DNA of 47,803 nt, taken from Streptomyces sp. BK340. Its GTDB lineage: Bacteria > Actinomycetota > Actinomycetes > Streptomycetales > Streptomycetaceae. The notes beneath the pieces are model-generated. The model was given only the letters and a program-made list of their open reading frames with translations. It was not told where the DNA came from and searched no databases. Location: NCBI RefSeq assembly GCF_007827595.1, contig NZ_VISR01000047.1:1-47803 (forward strand). Direction: 5' to 3'. Below are positions 24,247 to 32,612 of this stretch, one piece after another; position 1 is the first letter of the stretch, and the number at the start of each line of letters is the position of its first letter. Both the position numbers and the translations under genes were made by a program.

Positions 24247-25218
24247 ATGACGACGCACAGGGACACGGCGGAGCGGGCGGATCGGGTCAAGGGTGTCGAG
24301 GTACATCCGACGGCCGGGCACATCGGTGCCGAGATCACCGGTGTCGACCTCGCCGGACCGCTCGACGACGCCGTGGTCGCCCTGGTCCGGGAGACGTTGC
24401 TGCGCTGGAAGGTGGTGTTCTTCCGCGGGCAGGAGCTCGACCACCGGGGTCACGTGGCACTCGCCCGCCGCTTCGGTGAGCCGGTCGTCCTCGGCCGGCG
24501 TGGCAGTGCCTCGCCGCCGGACTTCCCGGAGGTGGAGACGACCGCCGACCGGCTGGAGCTGGGCGGGCGCTTCGGCATGGAGCACGAGGAGTGGCTGCGC
24601 CGCCGCCACACGCTGCTGCGGGGCTGGCACTGCGACCACGGCGCCCGCATCGACCCGCCGGCCGCGACCATCCTTCGCGCCGAGACCGTACCGCCGTACG
24701 GCGGCGACACCACCTGGTCCAACCTGGCCGCCGCCTACGCGGGGCTGTCGGCGCCGGTCCGTGCCTTCGTGGACGGGCTGCGCGCCGAGCACCGGCTCGG
24801 TGTCGGCTACCAGCCGCGGCCCGGTGACGACGGGTACGTCCGGCACCTCCTGGACCACCAGGTCGCCTCGGTGCACCCGCTGGTGCGCGTGCACCCCGAG
24901 ACGGGCGAGCGGGTGCTGTTCGTCAACGGCTACTACCTGGAGCAGATCTCCGACGTCTCCCGCCCCGAGAGCGAGGCCCTGCTGGAGATGCTGCTGGAGC
25001 AGGCGGTCCGCCCCGAGTACACGGTCCGCTTCCGCTGGGAGCCCGGGAGCGTCGCCTTCTGGGACAACCGGGCCACCATCCACCTGGCCCCGGGCGACAG
25101 CGCCCACCTGGGCTTTCCACGGATCATGCATCGGGTGATGCTCGCCGGTGAGGTACCGGTGGGTGTGGACGGCAGGCCGTCCGAGCCCGTCACCGGTACG
25201 GAGGCGGGCCGCTGGTGA
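24247..25218 (+). CDS. TauD/TfdA-family Fe(II)/2-oxoglutarate dioxygenase
   Basis: 323 aa from ATG 24247 (GGAG 6 nt upstream). Jelly-roll motifs: VEVHPTAGHIGAEITGVDLA, LLRWKVVFFRGQELD, the facial triad H128 and D130 (WHCDHG) and the distal H279 in FWDNRATIHLAP, with Arg of FPRIMHR for 2-oxoglutarate. Family members hydroxylate taurine, 2,4-D, alkylsulfates or natural-product intermediates; the substrate here is unknown. A segment GGRFGMEHEEWLRRRHTLLR is inserted before the first ligand. It follows the XRE gene by 89 bp on the same strand and converges on the LLM gene. Confidence 0.9.
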   Translation: MTTHRDTAERADRVKGVEVHPTAGHIGAEITGVDLAGPLDDAVVALVRETLLRWKVVFFRGQELDHRGHVALARRFGEPVVLGRRGSASPPDFPEVETTADRLELGGRFGMEHEEWLRRRHTLLRGWHCDHGARIDPPAATILRAETVPPYGGDTTWSNLAAAYAGLSAPVRAFVDGLRAEHRLGVGYQPRPGDDGYVRHLLDHQVASVHPLVRVHPETGERVLFVNGYYLEQISDVSRPESEALLEMLLEQAVRPEYTVRFRWEPGSVAFWDNRATIHLAPGDSAHLGFPRIMHRVMLAGEVPVGVDGRPSEPVTGTEAGRW

Positions 25219-25230
25219 GCGCGGACGCGT

Positions 25231-25265
25231 CACCGCTGTCGACGCAGACGCCGGCGACAGCGGTG
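25231..25265. terminator. Bidirectional stem-loop terminator
   Basis: CACCGCTGTCG (25231-25241) pairs perfectly with CGACAGCGGTG (25255-25265) around a 13-nt loop, between the convergent TauD and LLM genes. Confidence 0.78.
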
Positions 25266-25288
25266 TGCCGACGAAGGGCGGCGGGGGA

Positions 25289-26317
25289 TCAGGCCGCCGG
25301 CCGCCACCCCAGCGCCGGGCCCAGTCTCGTCGCCATGTCGGTCAGGATCTGGACGTAGTCCTCGTGTTCGAAGGTGAACGGCAGCGCGAACGCCACCTCG
25401 TCGACCTCACGGAACGCGGCGTGCGCTTGCAGCCGTTCGGCGAGTTCCTCGGAGGTGCCGACCAGGTCCGGGGCGAAGAGCAGCCGCGCCGGACCCTGTG
25501 GGGCAGCCGTCCGGGGAAGGCGTTCGGCGGCGTACGCCTCGTACCTGGCCCGCTGCTCGGGGCTCGCCGAGTCGGTGGGGATCACCACCAGGCCCTGGGA
25601 GACGCGGGCCGCGTCCCCGTCGGGGTGCTGGGCACGGAAGGCACGGACGTGGGACAGCTGGATCTCCGCGAAGTCCAGTGGTCCGTCCGGGTCCTCGGCC
25701 CTGACCACGCTGCTGGTCAGGAAGTTCATGCCGTGCTCGCCCGCCCAGCGCGCCGAGCCGAGGCTGCCGCCGCCGTACCAGAGCCGCCGGCCGAGCCCGG
25801 GGGAGTGCGGCTGGACGACGTCCGAGAACACCTCGAAGCCTTCCACCCCGCTGAAGTCGCTGGCCGCCTCGCCGCGCACGAAGCCGAGGAGGCGGCGCAC
25901 CCGTTCGTAACCGAAGTTCTCGGCGTCCGCGGTGTCCGGGTACAGGGCCCCCTTGACCTGCTCGTAGTGCATCGGCGGGCCCACACTGACGCCGGGGTTC
26001 AGCCGGCCGCCGGACAGGATGTCCACGGTCGCCAGGTCCTCGGCCAGACGGAGCGGGTTCTCCCAGCCCAGGGGGATCACCGCGGTGCCCAGCTCGATGC
26101 GCCGGGTGCGCTGTGAGGCCGCCGCCAGCACCGCGACCGGGGACGAGATGCCGTACTGCAGGTGCCGGTGGCGGACCCAGGCGCTGTCGAAGCCCAGCCG
26201 CTCGCCCAGCTCGATGATCTGCAGCGTGCTCTCGTGGCCCCGGCCCGGGTCGGCCGCTTCGAACAGACCGATGGTGAGGAAGCCCAGCTTGCGCAGCGGG
26301 CGGGCGGTGGACGGCAC
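25289..26317 (-). CDS. LLM-class flavin-dependent oxidoreductase
   Basis: 342 aa from GTG 26317 with GGAGGAG 3-4 nt upstream. Bacterial-luciferase-like barrel: KLGFLTIGLFEAADPGRGHE, LGERLGFDSAWVRHRHLQYG, ELGTAVIPLGWENPLRLAED, LATVDILSGGRLNPGVSVGP and YERVRRLLGFVRGE. The C-terminal part (LVGTSEELAERLQAHAAFRE, VDEVAFALPFTFEHEDYVQI) is typical. Uses FMN or F420; LLM enzymes oxidise sulfonates, hydrocarbons or coenzymes. The TauD-type gene next to it is another typical sulfonate-type enzyme, but they converge and no sulfonate transporter is present, so no pathway is claimed. Confidence 0.9.
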   Translation of the reverse strand: MPSTARPLRKLGFLTIGLFEAADPGRGHESTLQIIELGERLGFDSAWVRHRHLQYGISSPVAVLAAASQRTRRIELGTAVIPLGWENPLRLAEDLATVDILSGGRLNPGVSVGPPMHYEQVKGALYPDTADAENFGYERVRRLLGFVRGEAASDFSGVEGFEVFSDVVQPHSPGLGRRLWYGGGSLGSARWAGEHGMNFLTSSVVRAEDPDGPLDFAEIQLSHVRAFRAQHPDGDAARVSQGLVVIPTDSASPEQRARYEAYAAERLPRTAAPQGPARLLFAPDLVGTSEELAERLQAHAAFREVDEVAFALPFTFEHEDYVQILTDMATRLGPALGWRPAA

Positions 26318-26407
26318 GGGCTCCTCCAGCGGTCGTACATCGGCTCCGCCCCTGTTCCGGCGTCGGCCCTGCCCCGATTCTGGCAGGCGAGTGTGACAAC
26401 CGTGTGA

Positions 26408-27910
26408 TCAGTTCAGCGGGATGGTGACCTCGTCCTCGACCGGCGGATCGAGTTCCTGGGCACGGTTGCCCGTCGCCGCGAAGCAGCGCAGCCGTACCGC
26501 CTCCGGGGTGACGTCCAGGCGCAGGAAGCACTTGAAGAACGGCGGGCTGTAGGTGGCCGAGCCGGGCGAGAACAGCTGCGTGTACAGCTTGCGCACGGGC
26601 AGCCGGAAGCGGGAGGCGCGGTCGGGGCGGCCGCCGGTGCCCAGCAGGCTCGCCACCCGCCGGGTGCGCCGGGTGACCCGGGTGTCCGGGCCGGGGGCCC
26701 GGCCCGGCTCGATGCCCAGCCGTTCGGCGATGACGGCCGTCGCCTCGGACTCGGTGAGCGTGAAGAAGCGGCGCAGGCGCAGGCGGCGGCCGTACAGGCG
26801 GCTGTAGAAGGCCAGCGAGTCGCCGCGCAGCGGATAGCAGCGGAAGTCCCGCTCGGTGACTCCCGCGACCGACACCCGCGGGATGGTGTGCGTGGCGTGC
26901 ATGAACGCTCCGCCGCCGCCCGCGACCACGTACTGGATGGTCCGGCCGCCCACGTCGACCGGATAGCGCTGGTAGTTGTGGATGTCGCCGCCGATCGCGG
27001 CCACGTAGCGGTGCGCCGGGTCACGGACGATGTCGTCGACCGTGCCGCCGTCCTCGATGGCGCAGGGGTGGTGCTCGCCGTCCACGTACAGCGGTGAGCC
27101 GGTGATCAGGATCTTCGGCTGCGGCCCGCGGGAGACCTCCCGCAGCCACGCGCCCTGTTCTGCGTCGACCGTGCCCAGCAGCCCGGTGTCGATGCCCACG
27201 ATCCGCACCGGACCGGCGTCGATCGCCCAGTACGGCCCCGGCTGCACGGCCTGTTGCCCCGGCGCCGACCGCAACTTCTTTGCCTCGGCCAGACGTTGGC
27301 CGTCCCCCGGGTGTGACCGGTGCCAGAGCAGGTTCTGCCACCAGGCGCCGGTGAGCGGGCGGGGCGTGGGCTCGGGGGACGGCGGCGGGGCGTCGGCGCA
27401 GAAGACACGCATGAACGCGCCGAGGTCCTCGTACCAGTCGTGGTTGCCGGGTATCGCATATATGGGTGCCGGGTAGTCCTGGTACGGCCGGAAGAACTTG
27501 GTGCCGTAGTCGTCCGCGCTGCCGACGGGGTAGATGACATCGCTCGCGATCACCGCGAACTCGGTTTCCCGACCCGCCTTCAGAAACCCCGGCACGACGG
27601 CGTACTGGGAGTCGTCGCCCTCTCCGGTGTCCCCGATGACCATGAAGGAGAACCGGTCCGGCACCTCCCGCCGGATCACCTTGTCGACGGGGGCACCCGC
27701 CTCGGCCTGCCGGGCCACCAGACGGCTGCGGGTACGGCCCGTCGGGTCGCCGAACCAGGACGCCAGAACCCCGTTGCGGGCGGCCCACAGGGTCCTCGGG
27801 TTCAGCCACGACAGCTTCTCGACATGGCCGGGCATCAGCTGCTGGTAGGCGCCGCGTTCGGCCGCGCCCCAGCCGGCGCCCTGTGCGGTATCGCGTGAGG
27901 AGTCAGACAC
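26408..27910 (-). CDS. Metallophosphatase (calcineurin-like phosphoesterase) family protein
   Basis: 500 aa from GTG 27910. Calcineurin-type metal motifs are all present: FMVIGDTGEGDD (D94), IASDVIYPVGSADDYG (D124), IPGNHDWYEDL (GNHD 155-158), a distal ITGSPLYVDGEHH and GGDIHNYQRY. No signal peptide or membrane helix is visible, so it acts in the cytoplasm. The C-terminal about 150 residues carry basic segments (LYGRRLRLRRFFTLTESEAT; VTRRTRRVASLLGTGGR). An upstream in-frame GTG at 27919 is an alternative start. A TACCGT hexamer (27923-27918) 7 nt before GTG 27910 suggests a leaderless message. It diverges from the zinc metalloprotease 109 bp away. Confidence 0.9.
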   Translation of the reverse strand: MSDSSRDTAQGAGWGAAERGAYQQLMPGHVEKLSWLNPRTLWAARNGVLASWFGDPTGRTRSRLVARQAEAGAPVDKVIRREVPDRFSFMVIGDTGEGDDSQYAVVPGFLKAGRETEFAVIASDVIYPVGSADDYGTKFFRPYQDYPAPIYAIPGNHDWYEDLGAFMRVFCADAPPPSPEPTPRPLTGAWWQNLLWHRSHPGDGQRLAEAKKLRSAPGQQAVQPGPYWAIDAGPVRIVGIDTGLLGTVDAEQGAWLREVSRGPQPKILITGSPLYVDGEHHPCAIEDGGTVDDIVRDPAHRYVAAIGGDIHNYQRYPVDVGGRTIQYVVAGGGGAFMHATHTIPRVSVAGVTERDFRCYPLRGDSLAFYSRLYGRRLRLRRFFTLTESEATAVIAERLGIEPGRAPGPDTRVTRRTRRVASLLGTGGRPDRASRFRLPVRKLYTQLFSPGSATYSPPFFKCFLRLDVTPEAVRLRCFAATGNRAQELDPPVEDEVTIPLN

Positions 27911-27917
27911 GCGGTGC

Positions 27918-27923
27918 ACGGTA
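27918..27923 (-). promoter_or_regulatory. -10 hexamer TACCGT for the metallophosphatase
   Basis: TACCGT on the minus strand ends 7 nt before GTG 27910; no Shine-Dalgarno precedes this start. Confidence 0.35.
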
Positions 27924-28019
27924 ACAACGTGCCGGTCACGGCCCGCAGGGCGGGCCTGACACGATGCGTCCCCGGACCCGCACCGAGCGTTCCCGGACCG
28001 CACCGACCGAGAGGCCCGC

Positions 28020-30317
28020 ATGACCGGCGACGACTCCTCCGACCCCGACTTCCTCGACCTCGTACCCGACCTCGAAAGCGGCCCGGAGCGGCTGCTGTTG
28101 GGCATCCGCCACTTCGACGAGCCGTTCCTGCTCACCGTCTCCCTCTCCCAGGGCGTCGGCTCCAGCGAACTGCAGCTGGACCGGGGCCGGGCGGGCAAGG
28201 CCCGCCTCGCGGAGTTCCGCCGGGCGGGCGGCCGGGTGCTGCTCGTCCTACGCAACAAGCACTTCCTGACCAGCGGTGAACCGGCCGGCGTGCGGGCGGG
28301 CCAGGAGTCCTTCGCCGTGTCCGTGGTGTGGAGCGGAACAGTGCTGCGGGAGGCGGCGGGCGCGGTCGTCGTGGACGCCACCGGGCTCGTCCTGTACGAC
28401 CACGACCGTGTCGCCGAGCACCTGGAGGACGCGGGACAGGGTGAGTACGCCCTCGACGCCGCCACGAGTCTCCCGCTCGTCGCCGAGAGCCGCACCGGCC
28501 CGGACGCCGTCCGCCTGCCCGCACTGCTCACCTTCCGGGGGCAAGGCCGCGGCCGGGCGCTCCGGCCGGTCGCCGCCGATCCGCGCGCGGTGACCGTCGT
28601 CCAGCAGCTGGTCCTCCTGCGCCTGCCCAAGTCCCCGCTGCCCGCCCGCCGTTACCATCCGGCCTCCGGCAGCTACGGCGTCGGGTGGGCCGACCACGGC
28701 CTGGCCGGGCGTGCGGACACCCAGGTGAAGGTCCAGCCCCGGTTCCGTGCCGAGCCCGGTGGCGCGCCCGTCGTCTTCCGCGTCGACCCGGCCGTCCCCG
28801 AGCCCTTCCGTACGGCGGTCGTCGAGGGCGGCAACTGGTGGCGGGAGGCCTTCGCCCGGATCGGTCTGCCCGACGCCTACCGCGTGGAGGCCGCGGGAGA
28901 CGACTTCGACCCGCACGATCCGACGGTCAACGGCGTGGTGTGGGTGCACCGTTCCGGTCGCGGCTGGTCCCTGGGGCAGGGCCTGACCGACCCGCGCACC
29001 GGTGAGATCCTGCACGCCCGGGTCCGGCTGGGCTCCCAGCGCCTCGACCAGGTCCGTGCCCTCGGCGAGGCACTGCTCGCCCCGTACGGCCGCCCCGACG
29101 AGACCGAACGCCTCGCCGTTGTCGAGGAGTTGGTGCTCGCCCGGCTCCGCCTGCTCGCCGCGCACGAGATCGGCCACGCCCTCGGGTTCATGCACAACTT
29201 CGCCAGTACGCGGCACCCGGCACCGTCCGTCATGGACTACCCGCACGCCCAGGTCACCGTGACCGACACCGGCGGCCTCGACCTCACCCACGCCTACCCG
29301 ACCGGCCCGGGGCCCTGGGACCACTTCCTCGTCGCCCACGGCTACGGCCACTTCGCAGACGAGGAAGGCGAGTTGGCCGGGCTGCGCCGCGCGGCGGCAG
29401 AGGCGGGCCTGATGTACGTGAGCGACGTGGACGCCCAGGGCACCGCGGCCGCGCACCCGGACGGCGTGCCCTGGGTGACCGGGGAAGACGCCCTCCGGGC
29501 CCTGGAGACCGTGCTCCGGGTACGCCGCATCGCGATGGAGGGTTTCTCGCGTGGGGTGCTGCCGCGCGGGCGGCAGACCGGTGAACTGGAGGAACGGGCG
29601 GTGCTGCTGCACCTGCTCCACCGCCACGAGGTCACCGCCGTGGCCCGCCTCGTCGGTGGGGTCCGGTACGGCTACGCGCAGGCCGGAGACGACTCCCCGG
29701 GCGTGACGGCCGTCGACGCGGCCACCCAGCGTACGGCCCTGACCCGGCTGGCCGAGCTGCTCCGGACCGGTCGGCTCGGTCTGCCCGAGGCAGTGCTGGA
29801 CGCCCTCACCCCGCCCGCCATCCGGTACGAGCGGACCGACCAGTACTTCGACACCCGCACCGGACGGCTCTGCGACCCCTTCGAGGCCGTACGGACCGCC
29901 GTCACGCTCGTCACCTCCGAACTGCTAGACCCCGCCCGGCTCGGCCGTGTGGCCTGGCAGCACGCCAAGGACCCGGCCATGCCGGGTGTCGGGGATGTCG
30001 TGGACGCCCTGCTGGCCACGACCTGGCTGAGCGACGAGGAGGACGGCGAGGCACAGGTGCCGGGCGCCGCGGGCGTGCGGCAGACAGCCGACTGGACCGT
30101 CCTGAACCATCTGCTCACCGTCCTCGGATCGCCCGGCCTGCACGCTCCGGTCAGAGCCACCCTCCGGGACGCCCTGCGGCGACTCGCCGACACCCTGCGC
30201 GTGCAGACCGGCGAACAGCGGCGTGAGGCGGCCAGGTCGATCGGTGCCTACCTGGCCGACCCACGCACGGTGCGGCTCGATCCGCTGCCCCGGGTACCGC
30301 CCGGGGCGCCGAACTGA
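28020..30317 (+). CDS. Zinc-dependent metalloprotease (DUF5117/DUF4953 type, HExxHxxGxxH)
   Basis: 765 aa from ATG 28020. The metzincin-like zinc site HEIGHALGFMH (H382, E383, H386, H392) is intact and is followed by SVMDYP, the expected Met-turn. The N-terminal half (about 20-250) has the beta-rich region seen in DUF5117/DUF5118 proteins (LLLGIRHFDEPFLLTVSLSQ; FAVSVVWSGTVLREAAGAVV), and the C-terminal 300 residues are helical. There is no signal peptide, so unlike most homologues of this type in Gram-negatives it appears cytoplasmic. It is divergent from the metallophosphatase at 27910 and converges at 10 bp with the phosphoesterase gene; no terminator lies in that gap. Confidence 0.88.
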   Translation: MTGDDSSDPDFLDLVPDLESGPERLLLGIRHFDEPFLLTVSLSQGVGSSELQLDRGRAGKARLAEFRRAGGRVLLVLRNKHFLTSGEPAGVRAGQESFAVSVVWSGTVLREAAGAVVVDATGLVLYDHDRVAEHLEDAGQGEYALDAATSLPLVAESRTGPDAVRLPALLTFRGQGRGRALRPVAADPRAVTVVQQLVLLRLPKSPLPARRYHPASGSYGVGWADHGLAGRADTQVKVQPRFRAEPGGAPVVFRVDPAVPEPFRTAVVEGGNWWREAFARIGLPDAYRVEAAGDDFDPHDPTVNGVVWVHRSGRGWSLGQGLTDPRTGEILHARVRLGSQRLDQVRALGEALLAPYGRPDETERLAVVEELVLARLRLLAAHEIGHALGFMHNFASTRHPAPSVMDYPHAQVTVTDTGGLDLTHAYPTGPGPWDHFLVAHGYGHFADEEGELAGLRRAAAEAGLMYVSDVDAQGTAAAHPDGVPWVTGEDALRALETVLRVRRIAMEGFSRGVLPRGRQTGELEERAVLLHLLHRHEVTAVARLVGGVRYGYAQAGDDSPGVTAVDAATQRTALTRLAELLRTGRLGLPEAVLDALTPPAIRYERTDQYFDTRTGRLCDPFEAVRTAVTLVTSELLDPARLGRVAWQHAKDPAMPGVGDVVDALLATTWLSDEEDGEAQVPGAAGVRQTADWTVLNHLLTVLGSPGLHAPVRATLRDALRRLADTLRVQTGEQRREAARSIGAYLADPRTVRLDPLPRVPPGAPN

Positions 30318-30327
30318 GGGTGCCCGA

Positions 30328-32130
30328 TCAGTCCACGGTCAGCGAGAACGGCCCGGCCAGCACCGAGTATCCGTCATTGGCGAGGTAGTACACGTCGTAC
30401 TTGCCCGCGCCGCCCAGCTTGCCGGTGGAGAAGGTGGCCGCGCCACTGGCGTTGGGCGTGTAGGCCCAGGTCAGTGCGGACCGCTGGCCCGGGGTGACAC
30501 CGGCCGGGTAGATGCCGATCCAGTTCTTCGCGCCGGCCTGCGCGGCGGACGGAACCGAGTACCGGAAGGTGACGTTGCCGCCGTTCGCGACCGCGTTCAG
30601 GTCACCGGTGAGCGTCGGCGCAGTCGCGGTGGACGGTGCGAAGGCGGCGTTCAGCGGCGTCGCGTAGGCGTCGTTGGCGGTCAGGCCGGGCAGGCCGAGG
30701 GCCGACTCGATGGTGCGGGCTATGCCGTAGTGGTCGTAGTGGGCGGGGCTGCTGGTGCCGGCCGGGACGGTGCCCTGCGAGCCGACGACCGTGGTGACGA
30801 TGTGGTTGTAGGCCTCACTCTGGCTCTCGTCCCACGTCAGGACGAGCAGGGAGCGCTGCTGGGTCCAGGCGGGGGAGGACAGTACCGGGGCGAGAGTCTG
30901 CTTCAGCCAGCCGTCCTGTGTCTTCAGACTGGTGGCGCTGCCGTTGCCGGAGGCCTCGCCGTCGTAGTAGTCGTCGGCGGCGATCCAGGAGAAGTTCGGC
31001 GTGGTCGCGGCCGACTGCAGGTCGGTGGCCAGCTGCGAGGTGTCGAACAGGTGGGCGGCGCAGCGCGAGGCGTTGCCGCTGATGTCGGTGTAGTTGATGA
31101 ACGGGGCGTCGTCGGGCTCGTAGTAGCTGTCGTTGTTGTTCTTGGTGTTGCAGGGGGTGCCCATGCCCTGCTCGTAGGCCTTCCAGGTCTTCCCGGCGTC
31201 CTCCAGGGTGTCACCCAGGTTGCGCTGCGGGGAGTTGATGTTGGGCCAGTACGTGGCGCCCATGGCGTATGTGTCACCGCCCGCGACGGCGAGGTAGTTC
31301 TCGTCGCTCGGGTGGTAGACGCCGTGGAAGTCGGTCAGGGTCGCGCCCTGGTTCATCAGGCTGTGCATGTAGGGCGTGTCGGCCGGGTCGTTCATGACCT
31401 CGGAGTAGTCGGTGTTCTCCATCATGACCATGAACACGTGGTCGTAGCCGGGCACTCGGGACACGGGCGGGGTGAGCGGCGCCGGCGCGGTGACCGGGGT
31501 GTTCAGGGTGAGGGAGAGGTTGTCGAGGTAGCCGCTCTCGTGCGAGGTCGACAGGAACTGCACCTCGACCTGGATCGACCGGGTCCCGGCGGGCACCTGA
31601 CCGGTGGTGCTGCGGGACAGGAACTTGGTGGCCAGGCCCCGGTCGGACGCGGAGACCGTCGGCAGCTCGGCGGTCGCACCGAGCGGGTGGCCGCTCGCGT
31701 CCTGGAAGTGCAGGCCGACCGCGACGTATCCGCCGTAGACCGTCCAGCCACCGAGCCAGCCGGAGAGGTTGTAGCTCACGCCTCCGCCGTCGACGGCCGT
31801 GGCCGCCGAGGAGACGTCCACGGTCTGCGACATCGAGCCGTCACCGAAGTTGCCGGGTCCGAAGAAGGCCTTGCCGGGGGCCTTGCCGTCACCGGGCAGC
31901 CCGAAGGACCCGGCGGTGTGGCACATGACGTCCGGGCCGCCGGCCTGGGTCGTCCAGCCGGGCACCGTGGTGGCCGCGGACCAGTCGTCGGTGCAGTGAC
32001 CACCGGCCTCCGCATCGCCGTTGACGATCAGATTGCCGCTGCTCCCGGCCGCGTGGGCCGGGGGAGTGGAGACGATCAGTGCGCCGAGGAGGGCCAGGAG
32101 CCCGCCGAGGGATCTCCAGCGCAGTCGCAT
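30328..32130 (-). CDS. Secreted phosphoesterase (acid phosphatase/phospholipase C-type) with extra beta domains
   Basis: 600 aa from ATG 32130 with GAGGTAC upstream. Sec signal peptide at 1-27 (LRWRSLGGLLALLGALIVST, cleavage after AHA). Residues 30-215 are a carbohydrate-binding-like beta domain (NLIVNGDAEAGG; SYNLSGWLGGWTVYGGYVAV; LDNLSLTLNT). The phosphoesterase core (about 228-490) opens YDHVFMVMMENTDYSEVMND, with GATLTDFHGVYHPSDENYLA and VLTWDESQSEAYNHIVTTVV. A C-terminal module (NWIGIYPAGVTPGQ; KLGGAGKYDVYYLANDGYSV) looks like a calcium- or lipid-binding beta domain. It would release phosphate from extracellular esters. The intergenic region to the M4 protease carries a dyad and G-rich stretches. 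Confidence 0.9.
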   Translation of the reverse strand: MRLRWRSLGGLLALLGALIVSTPPAHAAGSSGNLIVNGDAEAGGHCTDDWSAATTVPGWTTQAGGPDVMCHTAGSFGLPGDGKAPGKAFFGPGNFGDGSMSQTVDVSSAATAVDGGGVSYNLSGWLGGWTVYGGYVAVGLHFQDASGHPLGATAELPTVSASDRGLATKFLSRSTTGQVPAGTRSIQVEVQFLSTSHESGYLDNLSLTLNTPVTAPAPLTPPVSRVPGYDHVFMVMMENTDYSEVMNDPADTPYMHSLMNQGATLTDFHGVYHPSDENYLAVAGGDTYAMGATYWPNINSPQRNLGDTLEDAGKTWKAYEQGMGTPCNTKNNNDSYYEPDDAPFINYTDISGNASRCAAHLFDTSQLATDLQSAATTPNFSWIAADDYYDGEASGNGSATSLKTQDGWLKQTLAPVLSSPAWTQQRSLLVLTWDESQSEAYNHIVTTVVGSQGTVPAGTSSPAHYDHYGIARTIESALGLPGLTANDAYATPLNAAFAPSTATAPTLTGDLNAVANGGNVTFRYSVPSAAQAGAKNWIGIYPAGVTPGQRSALTWAYTPNASGAATFSTGKLGGAGKYDVYYLANDGYSVLAGPFSLTVD

Positions 32131-32246
32131 GCGTGTACCTCGTCCCGTTCAGGAGGGTGTGGTGAGGGTGAGGGGCGTAGGGCCCGGCTGTGCACGATGA
32201 ACGGGACATGGGTATCGGTCTGCGCTGTCGAACGGAAGAACCGAGA

Positions 32247-32269
32247 CCAAACTTGACCAGACAAGTTGG
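32247..32269. promoter_or_regulatory. Dyad CCAAACTTG/CAAGTTGG, possible GntR-family (DasR-like) site
   Basis: CCAAACTTG (32247-32255) and CAAGTTGG (32262-32269) flank ACCAGA. Read on the minus strand the core ACTTGTCTGGTCAAGT agrees at 12 of 16 bases with the DasR consensus ACTGGTCTAGACCAGT. DasR controls secreted hydrolases in streptomycetes, so the placement is suggestive only. Confidence 0.4.
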
Positions 32270-32300
32270 CGTGGTGTCGGTCAGGCGGCACCCTGCTCCC

Positions 32301-32328
32301 GGGGGTCGCCGGGAGGGGGGGACCTGGG
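32301..32328 (+). other. G-quadruplex-type motif
   Basis: Four G runs (32301-32305, 32311-32313, 32315-32321, 32326-32328) are separated by loops of 5, 1 and 4 nt on the coding strand of the M4 protease leader region, fitting the G3+N1-7 definition. Frequent by chance in high-GC DNA. Confidence 0.4.
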
Positions 32329-32612
32329 CGGTGACCTGCTGGGCCGTCAGGTCCGATTCCCGCGGGCGTACTTGGGGGTCATACCTGGGGGAGTGTCCGG
32401 GGGTGTCCCGCCCGCATAGGGAAAACCCTCGATTGGCCACGACATGGCTGACATGCGCGGGTCAAAGCTGAAATCCTCCCCCAGCACACGGTTCCTCCAA
32501 GGTGTGTGTTCGGAGCACGGTCCCCGCACAGCTCAGCTCGTCCCGGGCAGCACACCCGTCTGTCCGGTCTGTCATCGGCCGCGACCCGGCGGCCGCAGCA
32601 GGAGGAGTACGA

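Larger units (their letters stand above)
32131..32612. other. 482-bp divergent regulatory region (phosphoesterase / M4 protease)
   Basis: No gene fits here. It contains a near-perfect dyad at 32247-32269, a G-quadruplex-type motif at 32301-32328 and three G5 runs at 32374-32403, plus the protease Shine-Dalgarno GGAGGAG at 32601-32607. No clean -35/-10 pair was found by eye for either gene. Confidence 0.6.

Noticed and set aside
24247..26317. TauD dioxygenase plus LLM oxidoreductase as a sulfonate-utilisation operon
   Set aside because: They are convergent, separated by a terminator, and no sulfonate ABC transporter or FMN reductase is nearby.
32195..32250. PhoP box (direct repeats of GTTC) upstream of the phosphoesterase
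   Set aside because: The GTTC units are 8 bp apart, not the 11-bp period of streptomycete PhoP sites.
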